Shown one piece after another: positions 26,116 through 34,154 of a DNA stretch of 47,332 nt. Position 1 is the first letter of the stretch, and each line of letters starts with the position of its first letter. The stretch comes from Streptomyces populi (GTDB lineage: Bacteria > Actinomycetota > Actinomycetes > Streptomycetales > Streptomycetaceae), in contig NZ_KZ626903.1 in NCBI RefSeq assembly GCF_002911015.1, positions 1 through 47,332 of the forward strand, written 5' to 3'. Position numbers and translations under genes: made by a program. A model generated the notes under the pieces. The model made no database searches. It was given only the letters and a program-made list of their open reading frames with translations, and was not told the origin of the DNA.

Positions 26116-27960
26116 TCAGCCCCCGTGCCCCGCTCCGGCGAGCCAGGCGTCCGTGACCGCCAGGGCCGCCGCCATGATGCTGAGCTGCGGGTTGACCTCC
26201 GGGCAGCCCGGCAGGACCGAACCGTCCGCGACGAGGACTCCGTGGACACCGCGGAGCCTGCCTTCGGGGTCCGCGGGCGCTCTCTGCGGATCGCCGCCCG
26301 CGGCCGCCGTGCCGGTCGGGTGGAACGCGGAGACGTGGAGGTCGCGGGCGCCGACCGGGGCGAGCAGTTCGTCGAGGGCTTCGAGCGAGCGGGCGCGCGG
26401 CGCGCCGGGGACCCCGGTGAGGACCTCCGTCGCCCCGGCGGCGAAGAGCAGGCGGCCCATGGCGCGTACGGCGGTCATCAGACGGCCGCCGTCACGGGGG
26501 TCGAGGTCGTAGCGGACGAACGCCCGGTCCCGGCCCAGGACCCGCCCCGAGGGACGGTCGGCGATCATGGCGCCGAGGGTGGCCAGCCGGTCCGACCCCT
26601 CCAGTTCGCGCCGCAGTTCCCGGCCGAGGCCGGGCAGGACGAAGCTGCTCATGCCGGGTGGGCTCGCGGTCGCCTCGACGAGGATCCCGTCCGCGTGCAG
26701 TTCCTCGACGCCGACGCTCTGCAGTACGCCGCGCCAGGCCGTCACCGGCTCGGCGAAGCGTCCGGCGACGCTGGTGGCCGGGTGCACGCTGAGGTTGCGG
26801 CCCAGGCGGGGATGTCCGCCGAGGCCCGAGCGGCGCAGCAGGGGCGGGGTCTGGAGGGTGCCGGCCGCCACCACGACGAGGGGGCTGAGGATCTCCAGTT
26901 CGCCGCCGTCGGGACGGCGGGCCCGGACTCCCGCGGCGCGGGGCGGGCCCGGGACGTCGTGGTCCAGCAGGATGCGGTGGACCCTCGCGCCGGTGACGAT
27001 CCTGGCGCCGGCGGCGCAGGCGTCGGGCAGGACGGACAGCTGCACGCTCTGTTTGGCTCCGGTGGGGCAGCCCACCACGCACTGGCACGAGCCCTTGCAG
27101 CCGGGGGCGTTGCGGCGCAGCGGGGCGGCCCGCCAGCCGAGCCGTTCGGCGCCCGTGAGGGTGAGCAGTCCGTTGTTGCCGAGGACGTCGAGGGGTTGGG
27201 GTGCCACGCGCAGGGTTCGCTCGGTCTCGTCGAGGAGGGGGCCGAAGCGCTCGGCGAGGGCGAACCCGAACGTGCTCCGCCAGCGGGTGAGCACGTGGTC
27301 CGGGGTGCGGTAGCAGGTGCCGGAGTTGACGACGGTGGTGCCGCCGACGGCGCGGCCGACGGGCAGCAGGACCGGCGGTCCGCCGACGGCCACGGTGGCG
27401 CCGCCGTCCCGGTACAGCTCGGTGAACCGGTCGAGGGGTGCCCGGCGGCCGAAGGAGGCCGTCGGGTGGTGCCCGCCCTCCTCCAGGACGACGACGCCCA
27501 GTCCGGCGCGGGCGAGGGTCCGTGCGGCCATGGCGCCGCCCGCGCCGGAGCCGACGACGACCGCGTCGGCGGTGGTGCGGGCCGGCCATTCCCCGGCCGG
27601 TGTGCAGTCGAGGGGCGGATCCGCCGGGGCGGGTACGGGAGGGGGCACGACCCTCGTCCGTTCGGTGCCCGCGGCCAGCAGGACGGGGACCTTGAGGAGG
27701 TCGAGGAGCGGGGCGAGCCGGGGGCGCAGGGCCAGCGAGCGGAGCACGTCCTCGCGTTCGTCGGGACGCAGGGCGGCCAGGCGTCTGCCGGTGCGCGCCA
27801 GGGCGTACGTCTCGACGGCGGCGACGGCGGCACGCATCCCGGCGCGGGCCGGGCGGGGCAGGGCGGCGAGCACCGCGTCGAGGCGGTGCGGCACGCGGGC
27901 GGGCCATCCGGTGCCGTCCTCGTCGGCGAGGAGCGCGGCGACGAGCCCGTCGGCGGTCAT
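26116..27960 (-). CDS. GMC family FAD oxidoreductase, long-chain alcohol oxidase-like
   Basis: A 614-residue protein. An N-terminal helical region (about 1-125) precedes the FAD-binding fold VVVGSGAGGAMAARTLARAG (about 133-152). A Cys-rich block GCKGSCQCVVGCPTGAK is typical of the fatty alcohol oxidase/cholesterol oxidase side of the GMC family. The C-terminus carries the expected SAFHPTGTAAAGGDP and GSVLPGCPEVNPQLSIMA blocks. It probably oxidises a lipid alcohol or sterol; no signal peptide. The ATG overlaps the stop of the preceding gene by four bases (ATGA), so translation is probably coupled. It is the third gene of the gntR operon. Confidence 0.9.
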   Translation of the reverse strand: MTADGLVAALLADEDGTGWPARVPHRLDAVLAALPRPARAGMRAAVAAVETYALARTGRRLAALRPDEREDVLRSLALRPRLAPLLDLLKVPVLLAAGTERTRVVPPPVPAPADPPLDCTPAGEWPARTTADAVVVGSGAGGAMAARTLARAGLGVVVLEEGGHHPTASFGRRAPLDRFTELYRDGGATVAVGGPPVLLPVGRAVGGTTVVNSGTCYRTPDHVLTRWRSTFGFALAERFGPLLDETERTLRVAPQPLDVLGNNGLLTLTGAERLGWRAAPLRRNAPGCKGSCQCVVGCPTGAKQSVQLSVLPDACAAGARIVTGARVHRILLDHDVPGPPRAAGVRARRPDGGELEILSPLVVVAAGTLQTPPLLRRSGLGGHPRLGRNLSVHPATSVAGRFAEPVTAWRGVLQSVGVEELHADGILVEATASPPGMSSFVLPGLGRELRRELEGSDRLATLGAMIADRPSGRVLGRDRAFVRYDLDPRDGGRLMTAVRAMGRLLFAAGATEVLTGVPGAPRARSLEALDELLAPVGARDLHVSAFHPTGTAAAGGDPQRAPADPEGRLRGVHGVLVADGSVLPGCPEVNPQLSIMAAALAVTDAWLAGAGHGG

Positions 27961-29339
27961 CGTGTCCCCGTCTCGGCGTGCGCGGTGCCGTCCAGGGTCC
28001 AGGTGGCTTCCGGGCGCCAGTGGCCCCACCACCGTTCCAGGACGATCCGGGCGTCCGCGGACTCGCTGTTGCGGCACACCGCCCGGGAGCCGTCCGGGTC
28101 GCGGTACTCGAGGGTGAGGGTGCGTTCCGGGGGCTGGTTCACCTCGACGCGGATGCGGCGCAGGGCGGTCCGGCCGGTGACCGTCCACTCGGGCAGTCCG
28201 ATGGCGGCCCGGAAGCGTCCGGGCCCCGGCCCGCCGATCGCCGGGCGTTCCGGGCGCCGTGGCCAGGTGCGGCCGTTCCGGCGCAGGCGCAGGAAGACGA
28301 GCGGGGGCAGCCGGCGCAGGGCGGGCCGGGTGGACACGGCGGCGACGACCTCCAGGACGTCGCCGGAGCCGAGGTCCGCGTGCAGCCAGGCCCAGCGGTG
28401 GGCGTTGCCGTGCCCGTAGATCCGGGCGGAGGCTCCGGGCGCGCCGCGCAGGTCCATCGTCGTTCCCCCGTAGGAGATTTCTCCCTCGTAGGTGGCCCGC
28501 GCGGACGGCAGCATCTGGGCCGCGGGCAGCACGGGGTGGCGCCAGGCCCAGCGGGGGAAGGTGAACAACGGCTGTCCCTGGGGCTGTTCGGTGAGCTTCC
28601 AGCGCAGGTCGCCGGCGCTGCCGGTCAGTCGTCCGCCGGAGCAGGTCACGTCCTCGGCCGTGAAGCCGTCGGCCGGCCGGGTCCAGGGGACGGGTCCGAA
28701 GCGGGCGTGCCGCACCTCGCCCTCGCGGGGGAAGACCGCGGCCCAGCCGTGGGCGAAGGGTTCGGATCCGTCGGCGGGTGCGGTGAGTTCGTGGTGCAGC
28801 CAGACCCCGGTGCCGCTCGCGGGGTCGGTGAGGGTGGTGTACCAGACCTCGGTGCGGCCCGGGGCGCCGTTCCACCGCGGGGCCGAGTGCCGCGCGGGGT
28901 CCTCGCGGCGCGGGAAGCGGAAACCGAGCAGGAAGGGCAGGAGGCCGGTGGCCAGGGGGAAGCGCAGGACGCCCTCGCCCACCCGGGCCTGTCCCTCGTA
29001 CACGGTGAAGGGCAGGACGGTCATCGACGCGAGGGGGTGGCGGGGGGTCACCGACTTCCAGCCGTCCAGGGTGAGGCGGCGTCCGTCGGCGGTGAACGCG
29101 AGCCGGTAGCGGATGCGCCGCCGGGCGATCGGCGACACCTGCAGCTCGCCCTCGGCGCGCGGGTCGTCGGCGTGTCCGGCGATGCGCACCCGGCCGGTCA
29201 GCCGGGCCGGGGTGGTCCGGTGCGGGAGCAGGACGCGATCGGCGTCGGCCCGCAGGTCGAGCCGGACGCGCCGTTCCTCCGGCTCTCCGTCGAGGCGGAC
29301 GGTGCCGAGCATCGTCTCCGTGAACACCGTGCCCCTCAT
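27957..29339 (-). CDS. unknown protein coupled to the GMC oxidase
   Basis: A 460-residue protein I cannot assign. The first 110 residues (FTETMLGTVRLDGE, RVRLDLRADADRVL, ARLTGRVRIAGHADDPRAEG) look like a small beta-rich domain that I recall next to or fused with actinobacterial GMC oxidases. The rest has many Trp/His-rich beta strands (YGHGNAHRWAWLHADLG, WGHWRPEATWTLDG), reminiscent of AttH/CrtC-type lipocalin-like proteins that handle hydrophobic molecules. No signal peptide or membrane helix. Start and stop each overlap a neighbour by ATGA, a tight three-gene operon. It may present or hydrate the lipid substrate (inference). Confidence 0.83.
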   Translation of the reverse strand: MRGTVFTETMLGTVRLDGEPEERRVRLDLRADADRVLLPHRTTPARLTGRVRIAGHADDPRAEGELQVSPIARRRIRYRLAFTADGRRLTLDGWKSVTPRHPLASMTVLPFTVYEGQARVGEGVLRFPLATGLLPFLLGFRFPRREDPARHSAPRWNGAPGRTEVWYTTLTDPASGTGVWLHHELTAPADGSEPFAHGWAAVFPREGEVRHARFGPVPWTRPADGFTAEDVTCSGGRLTGSAGDLRWKLTEQPQGQPLFTFPRWAWRHPVLPAAQMLPSARATYEGEISYGGTTMDLRGAPGASARIYGHGNAHRWAWLHADLGSGDVLEVVAAVSTRPALRRLPPLVFLRLRRNGRTWPRRPERPAIGGPGPGRFRAAIGLPEWTVTGRTALRRIRVEVNQPPERTLTLEYRDPDGSRAVCRNSESADARIVLERWWGHWRPEATWTLDGTAHAETGTR

Positions 29340-30022
29340 GCGAGGCCCTCCAGCATGATGCGTTCGGTGTCGCGCAGATAGGTGTCGGCCGCCTCGCGCG
29401 CCCGCCGGGCGTCCCCGGCGGTGACGGCCTCCACGACCGGCGCCAGTCTCCGGTGGGCGGCCTCCGGGTCGGTGAAGGGTCCCTGGAGCAGGGAGCGGAC
29501 CGGCAGATAGGCGTTGAAGAGCGTGTTCGTGAGCAGGACGTACACGCGGTTGCCGGTGGCGCGGGCCAGTGCGCGGTGCACCTCCACGTCGGCCAGCTGG
29601 ACCGCGTCGGCGCCCTCGGCCCGCGGCAGGGCCGCGAGCAGCGCGCCCAGTTCGGCCCGTTGCGGACGGGTGCCGCGCTCGGCGGCCCGCTCGGCGATCA
29701 ACGCGCCGACCCCGCGCCGCACTTCGAACACCTCGCGCACCCAGCCGGAGTCGTGCCGGACGAGCATGGGCAGGAGATCCGCTCCGCCGAGCCGGGCGTA
29801 GTCCCGCACCCGGGTGCCCACTCCGTGCCGGGTCTCCAGCAGTCCGGCCTGCGCGAGCCGTCCGAAGGCGTGCTTGAGCGTGGTGCGGGTGACGCCGTAC
29901 CCGTCGGCCAGCCGCCGTTCCGGGGGGAGGTAACTCCCCGCCGGATGAAGGCCGTCGAGTATGTCCGTGCGCAGCCGGTCCTCCAGGACGTCCACGATGG
30001 TCTCGCGGGGCAGGGCCTCCAC
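29336..30022 (-). CDS. GntR family regulator, FadR/FCD type
   Basis: A 228-residue regulator. The N-terminal winged helix (about 5-72) shows LRTDILDGLHPAGSYLPPER and the recognition region GVTRTTLKHAFGRLAQAGLL. The all-helical effector domain shows metal-ligand-like positions in FEVRRGVGALIAERAAER and DVEVHRALARATGN. FadR-type members often sense fatty or organic acids, which fits control of the lipid-type oxidase it precedes. The GTG start has GGAGGGGGAAAC directly upstream; a longer frame to 30253 is rejected. Candidate operators lie between it and the divergent GH64 gene. Its stop overlaps the next start as ATGA. Confidence 0.9.
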   Translation of the reverse strand: MEALPRETIVDVLEDRLRTDILDGLHPAGSYLPPERRLADGYGVTRTTLKHAFGRLAQAGLLETRHGVGTRVRDYARLGGADLLPMLVRHDSGWVREVFEVRRGVGALIAERAAERGTRPQRAELGALLAALPRAEGADAVQLADVEVHRALARATGNRVYVLLTNTLFNAYLPVRSLLQGPFTDPEAAHRRLAPVVEAVTAGDARRAREAADTYLRDTERIMLEGLA

Positions 30023-30037
30023 GTTTCCCCCTCCGGG

Positions 30038-30072
30038 CAGTGGCTGAGTGGATGAGCCACTGAACCAGTGGC
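30038..30072. promoter_or_regulatory. CAGTGGCT repeats before the gntR gene
   Basis: CAGTGGCT (30038-30045) is inverted as AGCCACTG (30055-30062) and repeated again as CAGTGGC (30066-30072), just before the gntR start. Candidate binding site or leader hairpin. Confidence 0.5.
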
Positions 30073-30126
30073 CGCTCCCGGGAGTCAACCCCTCGCGCTC
30101 GGTCAACTCCTTTGACAGTCCGGCGA

Positions 30127-30142
30127 ATTGGACCGGACCAAT
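30127..30142. promoter_or_regulatory. candidate GntR operator
   Basis: ATTGGACCGGACCAAT has arms ATTGG and CCAAT around a CCGG centre, similar to TGGnnnnnCCA-type FadR family sites. It lies between gntR and the GH64 gene. Confidence 0.5.
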
Positions 30143-30155
30143 CGTGTGCGAATCG

Positions 30156-30184
30156 TTGACATGTACGCCACCTGGCTCGATTCT
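30156..30184 (+). promoter_or_regulatory. probable GH64 promoter
   Basis: TTGACA at 30156-30161, then 17 bases, then GATTCT (a weak -10) at 30179-30184. The operator begins at the last base of the -10. Confidence 0.5.
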
Positions 30185-30197
30185 GAGAGCGCTCTCA
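30184..30197. promoter_or_regulatory. LacI-type operator 5 (before the GH64 gene)
   Basis: Perfect palindrome TGAGAGCGCTCTCA with the same GAGAGCGCTCTC core as the copies at the lacI cluster. Its position over the expected start of transcription fits repression. Confidence 0.85.
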
Positions 30198-30264
30198 AAA
30201 GGAAGCGGACGAGCCGCGTCCGCGTGAATCCACCTCGCTGAACCCCACATCAAGGAGGCAGAGA

Positions 30265-31461
30265 GTGCGCGTACACATCAGATGGCCGGCCTGGGCGCTG
30301 GCCTCGGCCACGCTCACCACGGCCCTGCTCGCCTTCGGCGCCCCCACCCGCGCCGAGGCCGCGGTTCCGGCGACGATCCCGCTCACCTTCACGAACAACT
30401 CCGGCCGCGGCGAGCAGGTCTACATCTACGACCTCGGCACCCAGCTGTCGACGGGACGGCAGGGCTGGGCCGACGCGAACGGCACCTTCCACGCGTGGCC
30501 CGCGGGCGGCAACCCGCCCACTCCCGCGCCCGACGCGTCCATCCCGGGACCGGCCAACGGCCAGTCGAAGACGATCCGGATCCCCAAGTTCTCCGGCCGG
30601 CTCTACTTCTCCTTCGGGCAGAAGATCGACTTCCGGGTGACGACCGGCGGTCTCGTGCAGCCGGCCGTCCAGAATCCGAGCGACCCCAACCGCAACATCC
30701 TCTTCAACTGGTCCGAGTACACGCTCAACGACTCCGGTCTGTGGATCAACAGCACCCAGGTCGACATGTTCTCCGCCCCGTACGCCGTCGGGGTCAAGGG
30801 CGCCGACGGGACCACCAGGAACACCGGGCACCTCAAGGCCGGTGGCTACAAAGGCTTCTTCGACGCGCTGCGCGCCCAGCCGGGCGGCTGGGCCAAGCTC
30901 GTCCAGACCCGGTCCGACGGCACGGTGCTGCGGGCGCTCGCCCCGGGGCACGGCATCGAGGCGGGCGCGCTCCCGGCCGGCGTCATGGACGACTACATCA
31001 ACCGCGTCTGGCAGAAGTACGGTTCGTCGACGCTGACGGTGACCCCGTTCGCCGACCAGCCGGGCACCAAGTACTTCGGACGCGTCTCCGGCGGCGTCAT
31101 GAACTTCACCAACGGCTCCGGAGCGGTCGTCACCAGCTTCCAGAAGCCCGACTCGGACAGCGTCTTCGGCTGCTACAAGCGGCTCGACGCGCCCAACGAC
31201 CTGGTGCGCGGGCCCATTTCACGCACCCTGTGCGCGGGCTTCAACCGCACCACGCTGCTGACGAACACCAACCAGCCGGACACGGGTTCCGGGAACTTCT
31301 ACAAGGACGCGGTGACCAACCAGTACGCCCGCGCCGTCCACGCGCAGATGGCCGACGGCAAGGCCTACGCGTTCGCCTTCGACGACGTCGGGAACCACGA
31401 GTCCCTCGTCCACGACGGCGATCCGCAGCAGGCCTTCGTCACGCTGGATCCGTTCAGCTGA
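30265..31461 (+). CDS. secreted GH64 endo-beta-1,3-glucanase
   Basis: A 398-residue exported enzyme. A signal peptide of about 33 residues (cleavage after AEA) precedes a thaumatin-like beta-barrel plus alpha/beta domain typical of GH64. The two catalytic acids of laminaripentaose-producing glucanase are spaced 16 residues apart; here Glu151 (NWSEYTL) and Asp167 (STQVDMF) match that spacing. The length is that of a GH64 unit with no attached carbohydrate-binding module. The GTG start follows AGGAGGCAGAGA. The gene is about 5 kb from the GH55-like gene yet carries the same operator, so it should be induced with that set. A hairpin follows the stop. Confidence 0.93.
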   Translation: MRVHIRWPAWALASATLTTALLAFGAPTRAEAAVPATIPLTFTNNSGRGEQVYIYDLGTQLSTGRQGWADANGTFHAWPAGGNPPTPAPDASIPGPANGQSKTIRIPKFSGRLYFSFGQKIDFRVTTGGLVQPAVQNPSDPNRNILFNWSEYTLNDSGLWINSTQVDMFSAPYAVGVKGADGTTRNTGHLKAGGYKGFFDALRAQPGGWAKLVQTRSDGTVLRALAPGHGIEAGALPAGVMDDYINRVWQKYGSSTLTVTPFADQPGTKYFGRVSGGVMNFTNGSGAVVTSFQKPDSDSVFGCYKRLDAPNDLVRGPISRTLCAGFNRTTLLTNTNQPDTGSGNFYKDAVTNQYARAVHAQMADGKAYAFAFDDVGNHESLVHDGDPQQAFVTLDPFS

Positions 31462-31479
31462 CCGGGGCCGCGCCGCCCG

Positions 31480-31512
31480 GGCCGCCGAAGGCGTCACCCG
31501 CCCTCGGCGGCC
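31480..31512. terminator. hairpin between GH64 and the sulfite-oxidase-like gene
   Basis: GGCCGCCGA and TCGGCGGCC pair fully, with GGCG/CGCC continuing inside after one mismatch and a 5-base loop. It ends right at the stop codon of the convergent gene. Confidence 0.75.
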
Positions 31513-32640
31513 TCACCCGTCGCCGTCGGGATCCAGGCAGAGCACGGGGACGCGCTGGACGAGGTTGTTCATGAAGCCGCCGCGGTTCCACGGCTGGCCG
31601 ACCGGCTGGACGCACCCGTCGGCGTCGGTGGCCCGCGCGCCGAGCACGTGCCGGCCCGGGGCCGCGGTCCAGGTGAAGCGCCACGCGCGCCAGGCCCAGC
31701 GGTGGGCGTCCGGCGGGTCCAGCCGTGCCGGGTGCCAGGTGCGCCCCTCGTCCGTGCTGACCTCGACCCCCGTCACCGGCGCGCACCCCGACCAGGCCCG
31801 TCCCGTCAGGGTGACGGCACCCGGCCGGACCGCCCGCTCCCGCGACATGAAGTCGGGGAAGCCGGGCGGGACCAGCAGGGCGCGCGGGGCGATCCGGGTC
31901 ACCGGCTCGCCCTCGTCGGCGGCGTCCTGCCGCAACCGGTACGCGACGGCCTGCTGGAATCCCCGGAACGGGGCGCTCGTCACCGTGATCTCCCGGAGCC
32001 ACTTCACGTGCGCCATGCCGTACCAGCCCGGCACCACGAGCCGCAGGGGGTACCCGTGCTGCGGCGGCAGCGGGGCACCGTTCATCGCGTAGGCCACCAG
32101 GACCTCGGGCTCCTCCCCGCGCGCCACGTCCAGCGGAAGGGCACGCTGGTAGTCCTGCTCGACCCCGCGCTCCACACCGTGATCGGCTCCGGTGAACACC
32201 ACGTCCACCGCGTCCGGTCCGGCCCCGGCCTCGGCGAGCAGCACCCGCAGCGGCACACCCGTCCACTCGGCCGTTCCGACCGCCTCCACCAGCCACGGCT
32301 GGCTCACCGGCCGGGGCGTCAGCAGCGCACGCCCGTTGCCCGCGCACTCCATGGTCACCCGCTGCCTGACCGCGGGGTACGCCTTCAGCTCGTCGACCCC
32401 GAGCAGCAGCGGACGCCGCACCCGCCCGCCGAGGACGAGCCGCCAGTCGGACTCTTCCGCGTACGGGATGTCGTAGTGCGTCAGCACATAGTGCAGGCCC
32501 GGCGGTGTGACCTCGTACCGCAGGGCCTCCAGCGGCAGGCCGTGGTTCCGGGCGGCGAGGGCCAGCTCCTGCGCACTGATGCCCTCGTCCGGGCCGGCCA
32601 GCCGGGCGGGTGCGCTCATGTCCTCGAGGCGTGGCCCCAT
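31513..32640 (-). CDS. sulfite oxidase-like molybdopterin enzyme
   Basis: A 375-residue protein with the molybdopterin-binding fold. The molybdenum-ligating Cys99 is in TMECAGNGR; further family blocks are EWTGVPLRVLL, GYPLRLVVPGWYGMAHVKWL and the C-terminal dimer domain (about 255-370, VTLTGRAWSG, RFTWTAAPGRHVLGARATD). There is no signal peptide and no heme domain, so this is a cytoplasmic sulfite-oxidase-type enzyme using an unknown acceptor; the substrate is not proven. The ATG has only GGATCC upstream. An ATG seven codons later is an alternative. It lies 33 bases after tetR in the same direction and could be cotranscribed. Confidence 0.9.
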   Translation of the reverse strand: MGPRLEDMSAPARLAGPDEGISAQELALAARNHGLPLEALRYEVTPPGLHYVLTHYDIPYAEESDWRLVLGGRVRRPLLLGVDELKAYPAVRQRVTMECAGNGRALLTPRPVSQPWLVEAVGTAEWTGVPLRVLLAEAGAGPDAVDVVFTGADHGVERGVEQDYQRALPLDVARGEEPEVLVAYAMNGAPLPPQHGYPLRLVVPGWYGMAHVKWLREITVTSAPFRGFQQAVAYRLRQDAADEGEPVTRIAPRALLVPPGFPDFMSRERAVRPGAVTLTGRAWSGCAPVTGVEVSTDEGRTWHPARLDPPDAHRWAWRAWRFTWTAAPGRHVLGARATDADGCVQPVGQPWNRGGFMNNLVQRVPVLCLDPDGDG

Positions 32641-32673
32641 GGATCCATTGTCCGCCCGCTCCCGGCGGGGAGG

Positions 32674-33339
32674 CTAGACGACGGGCCGCGGACCGACGCT
32701 CCGGTCGACCAGGTCGCGCCAGCCGGCCTCCAGGCGCTCGGACGGCATACCGCGCTGGCGGGTCAGATGACCGATCAGCGCGGGGTCGAGGTATCCCATC
32801 AGGGTCTGGGCGACGAGTTCGACGTCCGTGTCCGGTCCCGGGCCGGTCTGCCGCAGCAGCATGCACACGTGCATGAAGCGGACCCGGTACGGCGCGGAGG
32901 TGAAGCGGCGGGTGACCTCGGGTTCGGCGGCGAGGTACAGGTCGAGCTGTTCGGAGGTCTGGCGAAGGGCGTGGCACCCGAAGGCGTGCAGGCGCTCCAG
33001 CGGCGGCGCGCCGGGACCGAGCGGAGCCGGACCGCTGATGAAGGCGGTCTGGAAGCGCTGCTCCGTGTGGTCGAGCAGTGCCATGAGCAGGCCGGTGCGG
33101 TCACCGAAGCGCCGGAAGACCGTGCCCTTGCCCACCGCCGCCGCGCAGGCGACGCCCTCCATCGTGAGCCTGGCCACTCCCTGCTCCTCGACCAACCGTG
33201 CCGCGGCCTCCAGCAGGCGGGCGCGGTTGCGGGCGGCGTCGGCACGCAGCGGAGCGGCCTCGGGCGCGGTGAGCTGCATGAGGACGGGCTCGTCGGGTGT
33301 TTCCGGTCGCTTCGGGAACGGCGGAAGTGGCTGGGACAT
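32674..33339 (-). CDS. TetR family regulator
   Basis: A 221-residue repressor. The N-terminal TetR helix-turn-helix (about 38-85) shows RNRARLLEAAARLVEEQGVARL and VGKGTVFRRFGDRTGLL. The C-terminal helical domain binds an unknown ligand. It is divergent from an NADPH-dependent FMN reductase, and the 127-base gap has two matching GGACnnCGGTCCG sites, a common layout for redox or xenobiotic-responsive TetR pairs. The ribosome site is weak. Confidence 0.92.
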   Translation of the reverse strand: MSQPLPPFPKRPETPDEPVLMQLTAPEAAPLRADAARNRARLLEAAARLVEEQGVARLTMEGVACAAAVGKGTVFRRFGDRTGLLMALLDHTEQRFQTAFISGPAPLGPGAPPLERLHAFGCHALRQTSEQLDLYLAAEPEVTRRFTSAPYRVRFMHVCMLLRQTGPGPDTDVELVAQTLMGYLDPALIGHLTRQRGMPSERLEAGWRDLVDRSVGPRPVV

Positions 33340-33368
33340 GGAGCCAGCGTAACGGCATCCGAAGGAAA

Positions 33369-33384
33369 CTGGACTGCGGTCCGC
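33369..33384. promoter_or_regulatory. candidate TetR operator A
   Basis: CTGGACTGCGGTCCGC; shares GGACnnCGGTCCG with site B 35 bases further on. Confidence 0.65.
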
Positions 33385-33403
33385 TTCGGTGGTACACCTT
33401 TAA

Positions 33404-33419
33404 GCGGACCTCGGTCCGT
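33404..33419. promoter_or_regulatory. candidate TetR operator B
   Basis: GCGGACCTCGGTCCGT; the inner 14 bases CGGACC-TC-GGTCCG form a palindrome. Confidence 0.7.
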
Positions 33420-33466
33420 TTTGTTGCGGCAATGTTTCAGCGATTTCCATCCCCCGGGAGACACCC

Positions 33467-34030
33467 ATGTCCGTACGCATCCTCGCCCTCGTCGGAAGCC
33501 TGCGCGCCGGTTCCCACAACCGTCAGCTCGCCGAGGCGGCCGTCAAGCTCGCTCCGGAGGGTGCCGAGATCGAGCTCTTCGAGGGCCTCGCCGAGATCCC
33601 CTTCTACAACGAGGACATCGACGTCGAGGGCGACGTGCCGGCCGCAGCCGCGCGGCTGCGCGCCGTCGCCGGCGAGGCCGACGCGTTCCTGCTGTTCTCG
33701 CCGGAGTACAACGGCACCATCCCCGCGGTCCTCAAGAACGCCATCGACTGGCTGTCCCGTCCGTACGGCGCCGGCGCCTTCACCGGCAAGCCGGTCGTCG
33801 TGCTCGGCACCGCGTACGGCCAGTTCGGCGGCGTCTGGGCGCAGGACGAGGCCCGCAAGGCCGTGGGCATCGCCGGCGGCACCGTGCTGGAGGACATCAA
33901 GCTCTCCGTGCCCGGCTCCGTGGTCCGCTTCGCCGAGACGCACCCCGTCGACGACGCCGAGGTCGCGGAGCAGCTCTCCGAGGTCCTGAACCGGCTGCAC
34001 GCGCACGTCGACGCTCCGGCCGCCGCCTGA
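33467..34030 (+). CDS. NADPH-dependent FMN reductase (flavodoxin fold)
   Basis: A 187-residue protein of the NADPH_FMN_red/ChrR/azoreductase family. The FMN phosphate loop is GSLRAGSHNRQ and the second flavin contact is FSPEYNGTIPAVLKNAIDW, both very typical. Such enzymes reduce quinones, chromate or azo dyes, or supply FMNH2. It is preceded by GGGAGACACCC and the TetR sites. Expression is probably induced when the divergent TetR protein binds its ligand. Confidence 0.93.
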   Translation: MSVRILALVGSLRAGSHNRQLAEAAVKLAPEGAEIELFEGLAEIPFYNEDIDVEGDVPAAAARLRAVAGEADAFLLFSPEYNGTIPAVLKNAIDWLSRPYGAGAFTGKPVVVLGTAYGQFGGVWAQDEARKAVGIAGGTVLEDIKLSVPGSVVRFAETHPVDDAEVAEQLSEVLNRLHAHVDAPAAA

Positions 34031-34043
34031 CAACTCCCCCGTG

Positions 34044-34069
34044 GGCCGGTCCGGTTGCCCGGGCCGGCC
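34044..34069 (+). terminator. hairpin after the FMN reductase
   Basis: GGCCGGTCCGG and CCGGGCCGGCC pair over 11 positions (one G-U) with loop TTGC. Confidence 0.7.
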
Positions 34070-34154
34070 TTCGGCATGTCGTGACTCGGTCACGGTACGT
34101 CCCAAGATCGCCACGCCCCTGGCGGAGCCTCACCCTCCGCGACAGGATGCGCGC

